Shown here in pieces: positions 23,760 through 32,407 of a stretch of DNA of 64,000 bases (the stretch's first letter is position 1; every line of letters starts with the position of its first letter). The position numbers were made by a program, and so were the translations under genes. This DNA is from Acidobacteriota bacterium. GTDB lineage: Bacteria; Acidobacteriota; Vicinamibacteria; Vicinamibacterales; CAVVIG01. Location of the stretch: NCBI GenBank assembly GCA_003222395.1, contig QHWB01000045.1, positions 138,099 to 202,098 on the forward strand. The letters run 5' to 3'. Under the pieces are notes generated by a model, which saw only the letters and a list, made by a program, of their open reading frames with translations, had not been told where the DNA came from and did not search any database.

Positions 23760-25292
23760 ATGAAGGTTCACGCCGACACGCGCCCGTTCTGGATCGACTC
23801 CACGCCGCTGCCGAGGTACCCCAAGCTCGAGCGCGATGAATCGGTCGACGTCCTCGTCATCGGGGCAGGTATCACGGGACTGACCGCCGCGTATCTTCTG
23901 ACGCTCGCGGGACGGCGCGTCGCCGTCATCGAACGGGAGCGCTGCGCGCAGATCGACACCGGTCATACGAGCGCGCACCTGACGATGGTGACCGACGTGA
24001 AGATGACCGAGCTGGTGAAGAACTTCGGCCGCGAGCACGCACAGGCGGCGTGGGACGCAGGCCTCGCGGCGATCTTCCAGATCGACAGCATCGTACGCGA
24101 CGAGCAGATCGCCTGCGATTTCGCGTGGGTGCCGGGGTACCTTCATTCGCCGATCGGCCCGCCGTCCCGATCGCGTCCGCACGACGAATCGTCGATGTTC
24201 CGGCGCGAGGCCGCCGCGGCCGCCGATCTCGGATTCGATGCCGAGTTCATCGACGACGTACCTTTCGTCGGCGGTCCTGGTGTCATGTACGCAGACCAGG
24301 CGCGCGTTCACCCGCGCAAGTACCTGGCGGGCGTCGCGCATGCGATCGTCGATCGCGGCGGAACGATTTTCGAGCACACGAGCGCCGCAGAATTCTCCGA
24401 CGAACCGCGCTCGGTCGAGGCCAACGGCCGCACGATCCGCTGCAGCGACATCGTGCTTGCGACGCACACACCGCTGGTGGGCAACGCAGGACTCCTCGGC
24501 GCGACGCTGTTTCAGACCAAGCTCGCCCTCTACACGAGTTACGTCGTTGCCGGGCGCGTGAAGCACGGGCGCGTGCCGGACGCGTTGTTCTGGGACACCG
24601 CCGATCCGTACCACTATCTTCGGCTCGAGCCGGGCCGAGGCGAGGACGTCGTCATCTTCGGCGGACAGGACCACAAGACCGGGCAGGCGGGCGACACCAA
24701 CAGCTGCTTCGAACGGCTCGAACGCACGCTCGAAATGATGGTCCGCGGCGTCGGCATCACGCATCGCTGGTCGGGACAGGTGGTTGAAACGCCCGACGGC
24801 CTGCCGTACATCGGCGACACGGCGGACCATCAATTCGCCGGCACCGGATATTCCGGCAACGGCATGACGTTCGGCACGCTGGCGGGGATGATGGCCGCCG
24901 ACCGCGTGCTCGGACGCCGCAATCCGTGGTCCGACCTGTTCGAGCCGAGCCGCACGAAGATTCTCGGCGCGCTCTGGGATTACATCCGCGAGAACAAGGA
25001 CTATCCGTATTACCTCGTCCGCGATCGATTCGCCGGCGCCGAAGGGCGATCGCTGCGCGCGGTGCGCCGCGGCTCGGGGAAGGTTCTCCATTTGAACGGC
25101 GAGAAGCTGGCGGTGTACCGCGACCCGAGCGGCACCGTCACAAGAGTGTCCGCCACGTGCACGCACATGGGATGCATCGTCGACTGGAACGAGGCGGAGC
25201 GGACGTGGGATTGTCCGTGCCACGGCTCCCGATTCAAGCCGACTGGACAAGTGGTCTCGGGGCCGGCCGAATCGCCGCTCGAGAAGAAGTGA
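23760..25292 (+). CDS. FAD-dependent oxidoreductase with C-terminal Rieske [2Fe-2S] domain
   Basis: A 510-residue two-domain protein. The DAO-type FAD domain opens VDVLVIGAGITGLTAAYLLT and ends with ETPDGLPYIGDTADHQFAGT. From about residue 435 a Rieske domain carries CTHMGC (near 466) and CPCHGSRF (near 485), the two Cys-x-His pairs that bind the cluster. Family members (YhfW-like) are thought to transfer electrons between a flavin substrate site and the iron-sulfur centre; the substrate is unknown. I prefer ATG 23760, where homology starts; ATG 23727 would leave only 11 bases to the divergent gene. Confidence 0.9.
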   Translation: MKVHADTRPFWIDSTPLPRYPKLERDESVDVLVIGAGITGLTAAYLLTLAGRRVAVIERERCAQIDTGHTSAHLTMVTDVKMTELVKNFGREHAQAAWDAGLAAIFQIDSIVRDEQIACDFAWVPGYLHSPIGPPSRSRPHDESSMFRREAAAAADLGFDAEFIDDVPFVGGPGVMYADQARVHPRKYLAGVAHAIVDRGGTIFEHTSAAEFSDEPRSVEANGRTIRCSDIVLATHTPLVGNAGLLGATLFQTKLALYTSYVVAGRVKHGRVPDALFWDTADPYHYLRLEPGRGEDVVIFGGQDHKTGQAGDTNSCFERLERTLEMMVRGVGITHRWSGQVVETPDGLPYIGDTADHQFAGTGYSGNGMTFGTLAGMMAADRVLGRRNPWSDLFEPSRTKILGALWDYIRENKDYPYYLVRDRFAGAEGRSLRAVRRGSGKVLHLNGEKLAVYRDPSGTVTRVSATCTHMGCIVDWNEAERTWDCPCHGSRFKPTGQVVSGPAESPLEKK

Positions 25293-25320
25293 CTCGAATG
25301 CCGGAGTAGAATCCCATGCC

Positions 25321-25962
25321 ATGTGCGACCTCGGACATCGCCACGATCACTTCGGATTCCTCGTAGACACCCCGGAGATCCGCGCGCTGATCGCGGAGAC
25401 CGAGCGGCTGCGGTCTGCGATTCACGACGATCGGTCTCGCGTCGAGGCGCTGCGGCCGGCGTTTGCGCGGTTGCTCGCGGCCGATGGCTGGTTGCCCGAG
25501 AGCTGCGCGAGACCAGACGATACGAGCAAAATGGGCGGCGGCATCGGCCAGTACGCGCTGTATCGGGCGGAGGATGGATCGCTCTGTCTTTTCTCGCTCG
25601 TCGTTCCGGCCCTCGCCGCGACGCCGGTCCACGATCACCTCGCGTGGGGCCTCGTCGGCATCTACCGCGGACGTCAGGACGAAACGGTCTATCGCCGGCT
25701 CGACGACGGCCGCGATCCGTCGCGTGCGCAGCTGGAGATTTCGAAAAGACAGGAACTCGGACGCGGCGAGTTCTACACGCTGCTGCCGCCGATCGACGAC
25801 ATTCATTACGTCAAGACAATCTCCGACACGCCGTCGATCTCGATTCATCTCCTCGCGAACGACACCGCGTGCGTATGGCGTCATCGCTTCGAACCTTCCA
25901 CGGGCATCGTGACACCGTTCCGATCCGGATACGCGAACGCCCCCTGTCCAGACAACGCGTAG
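25321..25962 (+). CDS. Cupin protein related to cysteine dioxygenase type I
   Basis: A 213-residue single-domain cupin. The metal site motif TPVHDHLAWGLVGIYRGRQDE (near residues 101-121) and the second cupin motif with IHYVKTISDTPSISIHLL fit the predicted metal-dependent double-stranded beta-helix family (COG5553), relatives of cysteine dioxygenase. A thiol dioxygenase role is possible but not shown. The stop codon TAG lies inside a REP-like palindrome (GTAGCGCAACCCTTCAGGGC). It precedes a HAD-hydrolase gene on the same strand. Confidence 0.8.
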   Translation: MCDLGHRHDHFGFLVDTPEIRALIAETERLRSAIHDDRSRVEALRPAFARLLAADGWLPESCARPDDTSKMGGGIGQYALYRAEDGSLCLFSLVVPALAATPVHDHLAWGLVGIYRGRQDETVYRRLDDGRDPSRAQLEISKRQELGRGEFYTLLPPIDDIHYVKTISDTPSISIHLLANDTACVWRHRFEPSTGIVTPFRSGYANAPCPDNA

Positions 25963-25981
25963 CGCAACCCTTCAGGGCTGC
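25959..25981. repeat. Family 2 REP-like palindrome
   Basis: GTAGCGCAACCCTTCAGGGC followed by TGC spans the stop of the cupin gene and ends eight bases before the GTG start of the HAD gene. The CCCTTCAGGG core is a short hairpin. Single arms of the same family occur at 11544, 39542, 59227 and 61555. Confidence 0.75.
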
Positions 25982-25989
25982 TCGAGTCC

Positions 25990-26664
25990 GTGGCCGACAC
26001 TGTCTTCCTCCTGGACGTCGACAACACATTGTTGGACAACGACGCGATCGTCGAGGATCTTCGCCGTTATTTGATCACCGCATTCGGCGAGGAGTGCGAG
26101 CGTCGTTACTGGGAGATCTTCGAAGAGCTGCGGCGCGAACTCGGGTATGCCGATTATCTGGGCGCGCTGCAGCGGTACCGCATCGAGCGTCCGCGCGATC
26201 CGCATCTGCTCGAAATCTCGCTCTTCCTGCTCGCGTACCCGTTCGCCGATCGCGTATATCCAGGCGCCTTCGACGTGATTCGGCATCTTCGGTCGCGTGG
26301 TCTCGTCGTGGTTCTGTCCGACGGCGACGTCGTCTTTCAACCGCGGAAGGTTGAGCGATCGGGGCTGTGGGCCGCCGTCGACGGCCGCGTGCTCATCTAC
26401 ATCCACAAGGAGCAGATGCTCGACGATGTCGAACGAAGGTTTCCGGCGGAGCGGTACGTGATGGTCGACGACAAAGTACGAATCCTCGCCGAAATGAAAA
26501 AGATCTGGCGCGACCGGCTTACGACCGTTTTCGTCCGACAGGGTCATTACGCTCATGATCCGGTTTTGCTGGCCGTGTACTCCTCGCCCGACATCACGAT
26601 CGAACGCATTGGCGATGTGACGAATGCGTCGATGAACTTGCTTGGTGAGGTGGGCCCGGCTTAA
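25990..26664 (+). CDS. HAD-family hydrolase
   Basis: A 224-residue haloacid-dehalogenase-type protein, probably a phosphatase. Motif I is FLLDVDNTLLDND (nucleophile Asp and general-acid Asp near residues 9-11), motif II VVVLSDGD, and motifs III/IV KVRILAEMK and VMVDDK, with a helical cap at about 20-90 (RRYLITAFGEECERRYWEIF). The substrate is unknown. It starts at GTG 25990, directly downstream of a REP-like palindrome that may disturb or terminate read-through from the cupin gene. Confidence 0.85.
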   Translation: MADTVFLLDVDNTLLDNDAIVEDLRRYLITAFGEECERRYWEIFEELRRELGYADYLGALQRYRIERPRDPHLLEISLFLLAYPFADRVYPGAFDVIRHLRSRGLVVVLSDGDVVFQPRKVERSGLWAAVDGRVLIYIHKEQMLDDVERRFPAERYVMVDDKVRILAEMKKIWRDRLTTVFVRQGHYAHDPVLLAVYSSPDITIERIGDVTNASMNLLGEVGPA

Positions 26665-26688
26665 GCCTTCGCGCTACAATCAGCCGTT

Positions 26689-28161
26689 ATGCCCAATACA
26701 ACCACTGTCGGCATTCAGCTTCAGGATCCAAGACTCTTCCGCCAGGCCTGCTACGTCGATGGCGGCTGGATCGAGTCGAGCGCGCACGGAATCGACGTCG
26801 ACAATCCAGCGACCGGCGAAGTGATCGGCACCGTCCCGCGGCTTGGACGCGCCGAGACGCGGCAGGCGATCGACGCGGCGGCGCGCGCGTTCCCGGCGTG
26901 GCGCAGGAAGACGGGCAAGGAGCGCGCACAGGTCATGCGCCGCTGGTTCGATCTCATGATGGCGAACCAGGAGGATCTCGCGCGGCTGATGACCACCGAA
27001 CAAGGGAAACCGCTGACCGAATCGCGCGGCGAGGTTGCCTATGCGGCCTCGTTCCTCGAGTGGTTCGGCGAGGAAGCCAAGCGCGTCTACGGCGACACGA
27101 TCCCGCCGCACCAGGCCGACAAGCGCATCGTTGTCATCAAGGAGCCGGTCGGCGTCGTCGCGTGCATCACGCCGTGGAACTTTCCGCTCGCGATGATCAC
27201 GCGGAAGGCCGGGCCCGCCATCGCCGCCGGATGCACCGTGGTGCTGAAGCCGGCGTCACAGACGCCGTTCTCCGCGCTCGCGCTCGCGGAACTCGCCGAA
27301 CGGGCAGGCGTCCCGAAGGGTGTGCTCAACGTCATCACCGGGTCCGCAACCGAAATCGGAGGCGAGCTGACGAGCAACCCGATCGTCAGGAAGCTGTCGT
27401 TCACCGGATCGACCGAGACCGGCAAGCTTCTCATGGCGCAGTGTGCGAGCACGGTCAAGAAGCTGTCGCTCGAGCTCGGCGGCAACGCGCCGTTCATCGT
27501 GTTCGATGATGCCGATCTCGATGCGGCGGTCGAAGGGGCGATTCTGTCGAAGTACCGCAACACCGGTCAGACGTGCGTCTGCGCGAACCGCCTGCTCGTG
27601 CAGGACGCAGTCTACGATGTGTTTGCCGAACAACTTTCAGTGGCGGTGAGGAAGCTGAAACCGGCGCCCGGACTCGAAGCCGGCGCGACCCAAGGTCCGC
27701 TCATCGACGATCGCGCCGTCGAAAAAGTCGAGAGCCACATCAGCGACGCGACGTCGAAGGGCGCGAAGGTTCTCGTCGGGGGGACGCGCCATCCGCTCGG
27801 CGGGCGCTTCTTCGAGCCGACGGTGCTCACCAACGTGACGCCGTCGATGGCAATCGCTCGCGAGGAAACCTTCGGCCCCGTCGCGCCGCTCTTCCGCTTC
27901 CGCACCGAGGCGGATGCGATCGCGCTCGCGAACGACACCGAATCGGGCCTCGCCGCGTACTTCTACGGGCGCGACATCGGCCGCATCTGGCGCGTGGCCG
28001 AGGCGCTCGAGTACGGCATCGTCGGCATCAACACCGGCTTGATCTCGACCGAAGTCGCGCCGTTCGGCGGCGTCAAGGAATCGGGGCTCGGCCGCGAAGG
28101 ATCGAAGTACGGGATGGAAGAGTTCCTCGAGATCAAATATCTGTGCATGGGTGGGCTCTGA
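26689..28161 (+). CDS. gabD: NAD(P)-dependent succinate-semialdehyde dehydrogenase
   Basis: A 490-residue aldehyde dehydrogenase that oxidises succinate semialdehyde to succinate at the end of GABA catabolism (substrate by family resemblance). Key motifs are ACITPWNFPLAMITRKAGPA, KPASQTPFSALALAELAERA, the nucleotide-binding SFTGSTETGK, the general-base Glu in LELGGNAPFIVFDDAD (near 262) and the nucleophile Cys in NTGQTCVCANR (near 295). The C-terminal EVAPFGGVKESGLGREGSKY is typical of GabD rather than betaine aldehyde dehydrogenase. Cytoplasmic. A cytochrome c gene starts three bases after its stop. Confidence 0.92.
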   Translation: MPNTTTVGIQLQDPRLFRQACYVDGGWIESSAHGIDVDNPATGEVIGTVPRLGRAETRQAIDAAARAFPAWRRKTGKERAQVMRRWFDLMMANQEDLARLMTTEQGKPLTESRGEVAYAASFLEWFGEEAKRVYGDTIPPHQADKRIVVIKEPVGVVACITPWNFPLAMITRKAGPAIAAGCTVVLKPASQTPFSALALAELAERAGVPKGVLNVITGSATEIGGELTSNPIVRKLSFTGSTETGKLLMAQCASTVKKLSLELGGNAPFIVFDDADLDAAVEGAILSKYRNTGQTCVCANRLLVQDAVYDVFAEQLSVAVRKLKPAPGLEAGATQGPLIDDRAVEKVESHISDATSKGAKVLVGGTRHPLGGRFFEPTVLTNVTPSMAIAREETFGPVAPLFRFRTEADAIALANDTESGLAAYFYGRDIGRIWRVAEALEYGIVGINTGLISTEVAPFGGVKESGLGREGSKYGMEEFLEIKYLCMGGL

Positions 28162-28163
28162 GA

Positions 28164-28562
28164 ATGCTTTCACACGTGGTTCTGGCGATCGGGCTGCTGC
28201 TGGCGCTGCAGGCGCCGGCGGCCCCGCGCAAAGGCGGCAGCCCCGAGGCGGCGAAAATCAAGAATCCGGTTGCGGCGACGCCCGAATCGCTGGCGGCGGG
28301 CAAACGCGTGTATCAGCGGCTGTGCATCCGCTGTCATGGAGCGGAAGGCAAGGGCGATGGCGAGGCGGCCGTGGGCGAGCAGCCGTCGGATCTCACCGCG
28401 AAGCTGCAGTTCGGATCGAGCGAGGGAGACATGTATTCAGTGATCCGCCGCGGCACGTCGAAGGACATGGAGAGCTACGCGGAGCGGATCAGCGAAACGG
28501 ACACCTGGAACGTCATCAACTACGTCCGCAGCTTCGGCCGCCGGCCCGGTTTCGACCGGTGA
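28164..28562 (+). CDS. Small periplasmic c-type cytochrome
   Basis: A 132-residue exported protein. A signal peptide (MLSHVVLAIGLLLALQAPAA) precedes a class I cytochrome c fold. The heme-binding motif is LCIRCHGAEGKGDGEAA near residue 52, the likely axial Met lies in GDMYSVIRRGTSKDMESY, and the C-terminal helix is TDTWNVINYVRSFG. It would carry electrons in the periplasm. It starts right after gabD but has no obvious functional link to it. Its last 43 bases overlap the convergent TetR remnant. Confidence 0.88.
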   Translation: MLSHVVLAIGLLLALQAPAAPRKGGSPEAAKIKNPVAATPESLAAGKRVYQRLCIRCHGAEGKGDGEAAVGEQPSDLTAKLQFGSSEGDMYSVIRRGTSKDMESYAERISETDTWNVINYVRSFGRRPGFDR

Positions 28563-29014
28563 CGATTGTCGGACGCGATCAGGCCGCCGAGCGCTAGGTT
28601 CGCGATCCCGTCGGCGACCTGCTCCTGCGTCAGCCGGCCGTCCTCTCTGAACCATCGCGGCAGCCACAGGATCATTCCGATCACGCTGAATGCCGCCACC
28701 GTGCGATCGACGCGGCGCAGGCGTCCCGCAGCCTTCAGATCGTCGAGCGTCTCGCGAACCAGATCGAGGTAGACGCGCATGCGCTGCTCGATCTGCCGCC
28801 GCGCGGCGGGCGGCAGCGCGCGGATTTCGTCGCCGAGGTGCGCAACGGCGCCCTGTCCCCGCGTCGTGATGCGCGCGTGGCGTACGATCAGCTGCCACAG
28901 CCGTTCCTCGGGATCGCGGATGCCGCGGACGGGCGTCAGCACTTCGTCGCGCACCTTGTCGAGACCGAAGCTCATGATCTCGAAGAGCAGCGCTTCCTTG
29001 CTCTCGAAGTGATC
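28520..29014 (-). pseudogene. TetR-family regulator without its DNA-binding domain
   Basis: The sequence encodes only the ligand-binding part of a TetR/AcrR regulator. The preserved frame starts DDHFESKEALLFEIMSFGLD, which corresponds to the end of the helix-turn-helix domain (usual form YHFxSKExLL), and runs through RDPEERLWQLIVRHARI and MILWLPRWFREDG. The first 40 or so residues, including the recognition helix, are missing. Exactly at the break lies the 122-bp heptamer array B, and a stop codon within the array closes the frame. ATG 28975 could start a 151-residue protein, but it could not bind DNA. Confidence 0.8.
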
Positions 29015-29015
29015 G

Positions 29016-29137
29016 TCAGCTTTCAGCTCTCAGCTTTCAGCTATCGGCTGTCAGCTGTCAGCTATCAGCAGAAAGCCGGTCAGCCGATAGCCGATAGCTG
29101 ACAGCTGACAGCTGATAGCTGAAAGCTGACAGCTGAC
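29016..29137. repeat. Heptamer-word inverted array B (8 + 8 units)
   Basis: Eight contiguous heptamers of the form TCAGCTN (29016-29071), a 10-base spacer, then eight contiguous heptamers of the form AGCTGAN (29082-29137). Two left and right units carry G for A (TCGGCTG, AGCCGAT). When the arms are slipped by one heptamer, the variable bases also match, giving a stem of about 34 bp with two mismatches. This is the largest and most regular array in the window. It sits exactly where the TetR gene is cut off. Confidence 0.95.
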
Positions 29138-29149
29138 CGACCGGTCGGT
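29136..29149. promoter_or_regulatory. TetR-type operator-like palindrome
   Basis: ACCGACCGGTCGGT is a perfect 14-bp palindrome immediately beyond array B and upstream of the beheaded TetR gene. Its length and symmetry are typical of a TetR operator, so it may be the orphaned autoregulatory site of that gene. It also lies 174 bases upstream of the TonB receptor start. Confidence 0.5.
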
Positions 29150-29322
29150 AGGCGAGACCGTAAGCGAATTGTTGTGGAGCTTCCGTGCGATTCGGACTTT
29201 TGGAGCCCGATGCGACTGTACGGCGCGCAGCCTGAAAAACCCGCGCCGTGCCGCCAGCGCTGCTGCAGAATACTCTGACTCTAGCCGGCGCGTTGAGTCG
29301 GCTGCACGAGGAGGATTTGGGC

Positions 29323-32300
29323 ATGCGAACGTTCGCACGATTGATTGCGGCGGCGATGTGTCTCGCGTTGTGGCCCGCGCTCGTGTCGGCCCAGACGAGC
29401 GGCATCGCGGGCGAAGTGAAAGATGCATCAGGCGCCGTGCTTCCCGGCGTCACCGTGGAAGTCTCGAGTCCCGCGCTGATCGAGAAGACGCGAGCAGGCG
29501 TCACCGACGGCGCCGGCCAGTACAAGATTACCGCCCTTCGGCCGGGCGTCTACACGGTCACCTTCACGCTCCCCGGCTTCAGCGTCGTGAAGCGCGAGAA
29601 CGTCGAGTTGACCTCGGACTTCACCGCGACGATCAACGCCGAGATGAAGATCGGCGCCGTCGAAGAAACGATCACAGTGGCAGCGGAATCGCCGGTCGTC
29701 GACGTGCAGAACATCACGACACGCACGGTGATGACGCGCGACGTGCTCGACGCGATTCCGACGGGCCGCAACATCCAGGCCGTCGGTATCATGATTCCCG
29801 GCACCAACGTCTCGTTCGGGGGCGGCAACGCGCTGAACCGCGACGTCGGCGGCTCGGGGAACCTGCAGCAGTCACCCTTGAACTACAAAGGTTCGAACGA
29901 TGCGGTGCAGACGGTCGAGGGGATGCGCCTCAACAACCTCTGCGCGAACGGCGCCTACAGCGGCGTCTACTGGAACGACGGAAGCTGGCAGGAGATCAGC
30001 TACGTGACCGGTGCCGACTCCGCCGAGATGGCGCAGGGTGGCATCCGCGTCAACATGATTCCGAAGGATGGCGGCAACACGTTCCGCGGTGTCGTAGTCG
30101 GCAACTACACGACCGGCAACTGGCAGAGCGACAACTTGCGGGACAACCTTGCGGGCGATCTCACGTTCAATCCCGCGAACCGGCTCACGAACATCAGCGT
30201 CATCGACAAGATCTGGGACTTCAATCCTTCGGTCGGCGGCCCAATCGTCAAGGACAAGGTCTGGTGGCAGGGCACGTTCCGTCACTGGGGCGTCAACAAG
30301 ACGACAGCCGACAGCTTTTTCAACGCGCTCGGTCCGACCTCGTTGAGGTACGTCGCCGATACGAACCGGCCCGGACTCGACGACGGTCATATCGTGAGCC
30401 GCGCCGGGCGGGTGACGTGGCAAGTGAGCCAGAAGGACAAGATCTCCTACTATCACGACTACCAGAACAAATACCGGAATCACTGGGGCATCAGCGCGCT
30501 CGTCTCGCCCGAAGCGGCAGGCGTTCAGGTGACGCCGACCAGCTTCGTCTCGGTCAGCAAGTGGACGCGTACGCAATCGAACAAGCTGCTGTTCGACGTC
30601 GGCTTCGCGATGTACGACCAGGAGTACACCGAGCTGTATCAGCCCTCTGTGACCGGTCTCAATGACAAGATCTGGGATCCCGCTTCCATCGCCGCGTCGA
30701 AGGTCTACTCGCTTACCGAGCAGACCAACGGCAAGATCTTCAACGCCTGGAACGCGCCGGCGGATCATTTCTCGATTCTCCGCACCTACATGGGTTCGGC
30801 GTCCTACGTCACCGGCTCGCACGCCTTCAAGTTCGGCGGCTCTCTCAGTGAAGGTCCGCGCCGGACGGTCGAACAGTTCACCGGCGACCTGACGATGACG
30901 ATCAGCCAGCTGAACGCGACGTGCGGAGCGCCGCCGTGCCCGCAGGCGGTCACGCTGCGCACGCGCCGCGATCAGCGCGAAGGCGTGAAGGGCGACGTCG
31001 GCCTCTACGCGCAGGATCACTGGACGATCAAGCGCGCGACGATCAACGCCGGCATCCGCTACGACTGGTACCGCGAGCAGGTGCTCGACGAGGATCTGCC
31101 CGCTGGGCTCTGGAATCCGGCCGCACATTTCACAGGATTTGACACGAACAACTGGAAGGACATCAGCCCGCGAATCGGCGTCTCCTACGACCTGTTCGGC
31201 ACCGGCAGGACCGCGATCAAGGCGAGCTTCGCCCGCTACGTGAACGGCGAGAACGTGACGACCGCCGCCGCGCTCAATCCGGAGAACACGATCAGCCGAA
31301 CCGATACGCGGACATGGACCGATTTGAACCGCGACTTCACGATCTTCAACGCGGACGGCTCCGTGCAGTTCAACGAGCTCGGACCGTCGACCAACGCGAA
31401 CTTCGGGAAGCTGATTCAGTCGACGACGTACGATCCCAGCACGCTGACCGGTTGGGGCGTGCGGCCTTACAACCTGGAATATGCGGTCAGCATCCAGCAC
31501 GAGCTGGCGCCGAGAGTGTCAATGAACGCCGCCTGGTACCGACGCTCCTTCGGCAACCAGGTCGTGGTCGACAACGCGCTGACCGGCAGCAGCAGCTACG
31601 ACGGGCCATTCTGCATCACCGCGCCGGCGGATTCGAGTCTGCCGAACGGCGGCAATTACCAGGTGTGCGGCCTCTACGACATCAAGCCGTCGTTTCAGGG
31701 CCAGGTGCAGAACGTCTACAAGCTGGCGAACGACTTCGGCGGGATCACGGACGTCTACAGCGGATTCGACGTCACCGTGAACGCGCGGATGCGCGCGGGA
31801 ACGTTCGTGCAGGGCGGCGTCAACGCGCAGCAGCGCCACTATGACACCTGCAACGCGCCGCTCGAGGCGGCGGTTCCCGGGATCACCGCGCTCGCGTACA
31901 CGGTTCCTCAGGTCGACAACCCGGAGAAAGTGTTCTGCGATCAGAAGTATCCATTCCGGCCGGACGTGAAGCTGATGGCGTCGCACATGCTGCCGTGGGA
32001 CGTGGCGATCAGCGGAACGTACCAGTTCAGCCGCGGTGTTCAGAATCCTTTCTATCCCAGCGTGCGGGCGGACTGGCCGATCCCGAATGCCCTTAATGCC
32101 CCGGCGCTCGGCAGGAATCTGGCGGCGGGCGCGACGGGCACCAAGACGCTGAACATCATCGAACCGGGGACGGTGTACGGCAGCGAGAACCTGAATCAGC
32201 TCGATCTGCGCGCCTCGCGGAGGTTCAAGTTGGATCGGTACGCGTTCCGCATCGACGCGGACCTCTACAACGCGCTGAACAACAACTGGCCCTACACGGT

Positions 32301-32400
32301 GAACACGACGTTCTCGACGGCGGCCACGAGCGCGTGGCTCCGGCCGACCAACGTGCTGCAGGGACGGTTCTTCAAGATCGGCGGACAATTTTCGTTCTAA
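29323..32400 (+). CDS. TonB-dependent receptor, Oar-like, with carboxypeptidase-regulatory domain
   Basis: A 1025-residue outer-membrane protein. The signal peptide is MRTFARLIAAAMCLALWPAL..AQ. A carboxypeptidase-regulatory-like beta domain covers about 26-105 (SGIAGEVKDASGAVLPGVTV, TALRPGVYTVTFTLPGF), then a plug (about 120-215, VMTRDVLDAIPTGRNIQ) and a 22-strand-type barrel ending in GGQFSF with a C-terminal Phe as Bam signal. Such receptors import large substrates such as oligosaccharides or peptides using TonB energy; the ligand is unknown. GAGGAGG lies seven bases before ATG 29323. A TPR gene follows after seven bases, probably in one operon. Confidence 0.92.
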   Translation: MRTFARLIAAAMCLALWPALVSAQTSGIAGEVKDASGAVLPGVTVEVSSPALIEKTRAGVTDGAGQYKITALRPGVYTVTFTLPGFSVVKRENVELTSDFTATINAEMKIGAVEETITVAAESPVVDVQNITTRTVMTRDVLDAIPTGRNIQAVGIMIPGTNVSFGGGNALNRDVGGSGNLQQSPLNYKGSNDAVQTVEGMRLNNLCANGAYSGVYWNDGSWQEISYVTGADSAEMAQGGIRVNMIPKDGGNTFRGVVVGNYTTGNWQSDNLRDNLAGDLTFNPANRLTNISVIDKIWDFNPSVGGPIVKDKVWWQGTFRHWGVNKTTADSFFNALGPTSLRYVADTNRPGLDDGHIVSRAGRVTWQVSQKDKISYYHDYQNKYRNHWGISALVSPEAAGVQVTPTSFVSVSKWTRTQSNKLLFDVGFAMYDQEYTELYQPSVTGLNDKIWDPASIAASKVYSLTEQTNGKIFNAWNAPADHFSILRTYMGSASYVTGSHAFKFGGSLSEGPRRTVEQFTGDLTMTISQLNATCGAPPCPQAVTLRTRRDQREGVKGDVGLYAQDHWTIKRATINAGIRYDWYREQVLDEDLPAGLWNPAAHFTGFDTNNWKDISPRIGVSYDLFGTGRTAIKASFARYVNGENVTTAAALNPENTISRTDTRTWTDLNRDFTIFNADGSVQFNELGPSTNANFGKLIQSTTYDPSTLTGWGVRPYNLEYAVSIQHELAPRVSMNAAWYRRSFGNQVVVDNALTGSSSYDGPFCITAPADSSLPNGGNYQVCGLYDIKPSFQGQVQNVYKLANDFGGITDVYSGFDVTVNARMRAGTFVQGGVNAQQRHYDTCNAPLEAAVPGITALAYTVPQVDNPEKVFCDQKYPFRPDVKLMASHMLPWDVAISGTYQFSRGVQNPFYPSVRADWPIPNALNAPALGRNLAAGATGTKTLNIIEPGTVYGSENLNQLDLRASRRFKLDRYAFRIDADLYNALNNNWPYTVNTTFSTAATSAWLRPTNVLQGRFFKIGGQFSF

Positions 32401-32407
32401 CGAGCCG

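Noticed and set aside
29016..29137. Regular short repeats considered as a CRISPR array
   Set aside because: Units are 7 bp, contiguous and inverted halfway; there are no spacers of 30 bp or more and no cas genes in the window.
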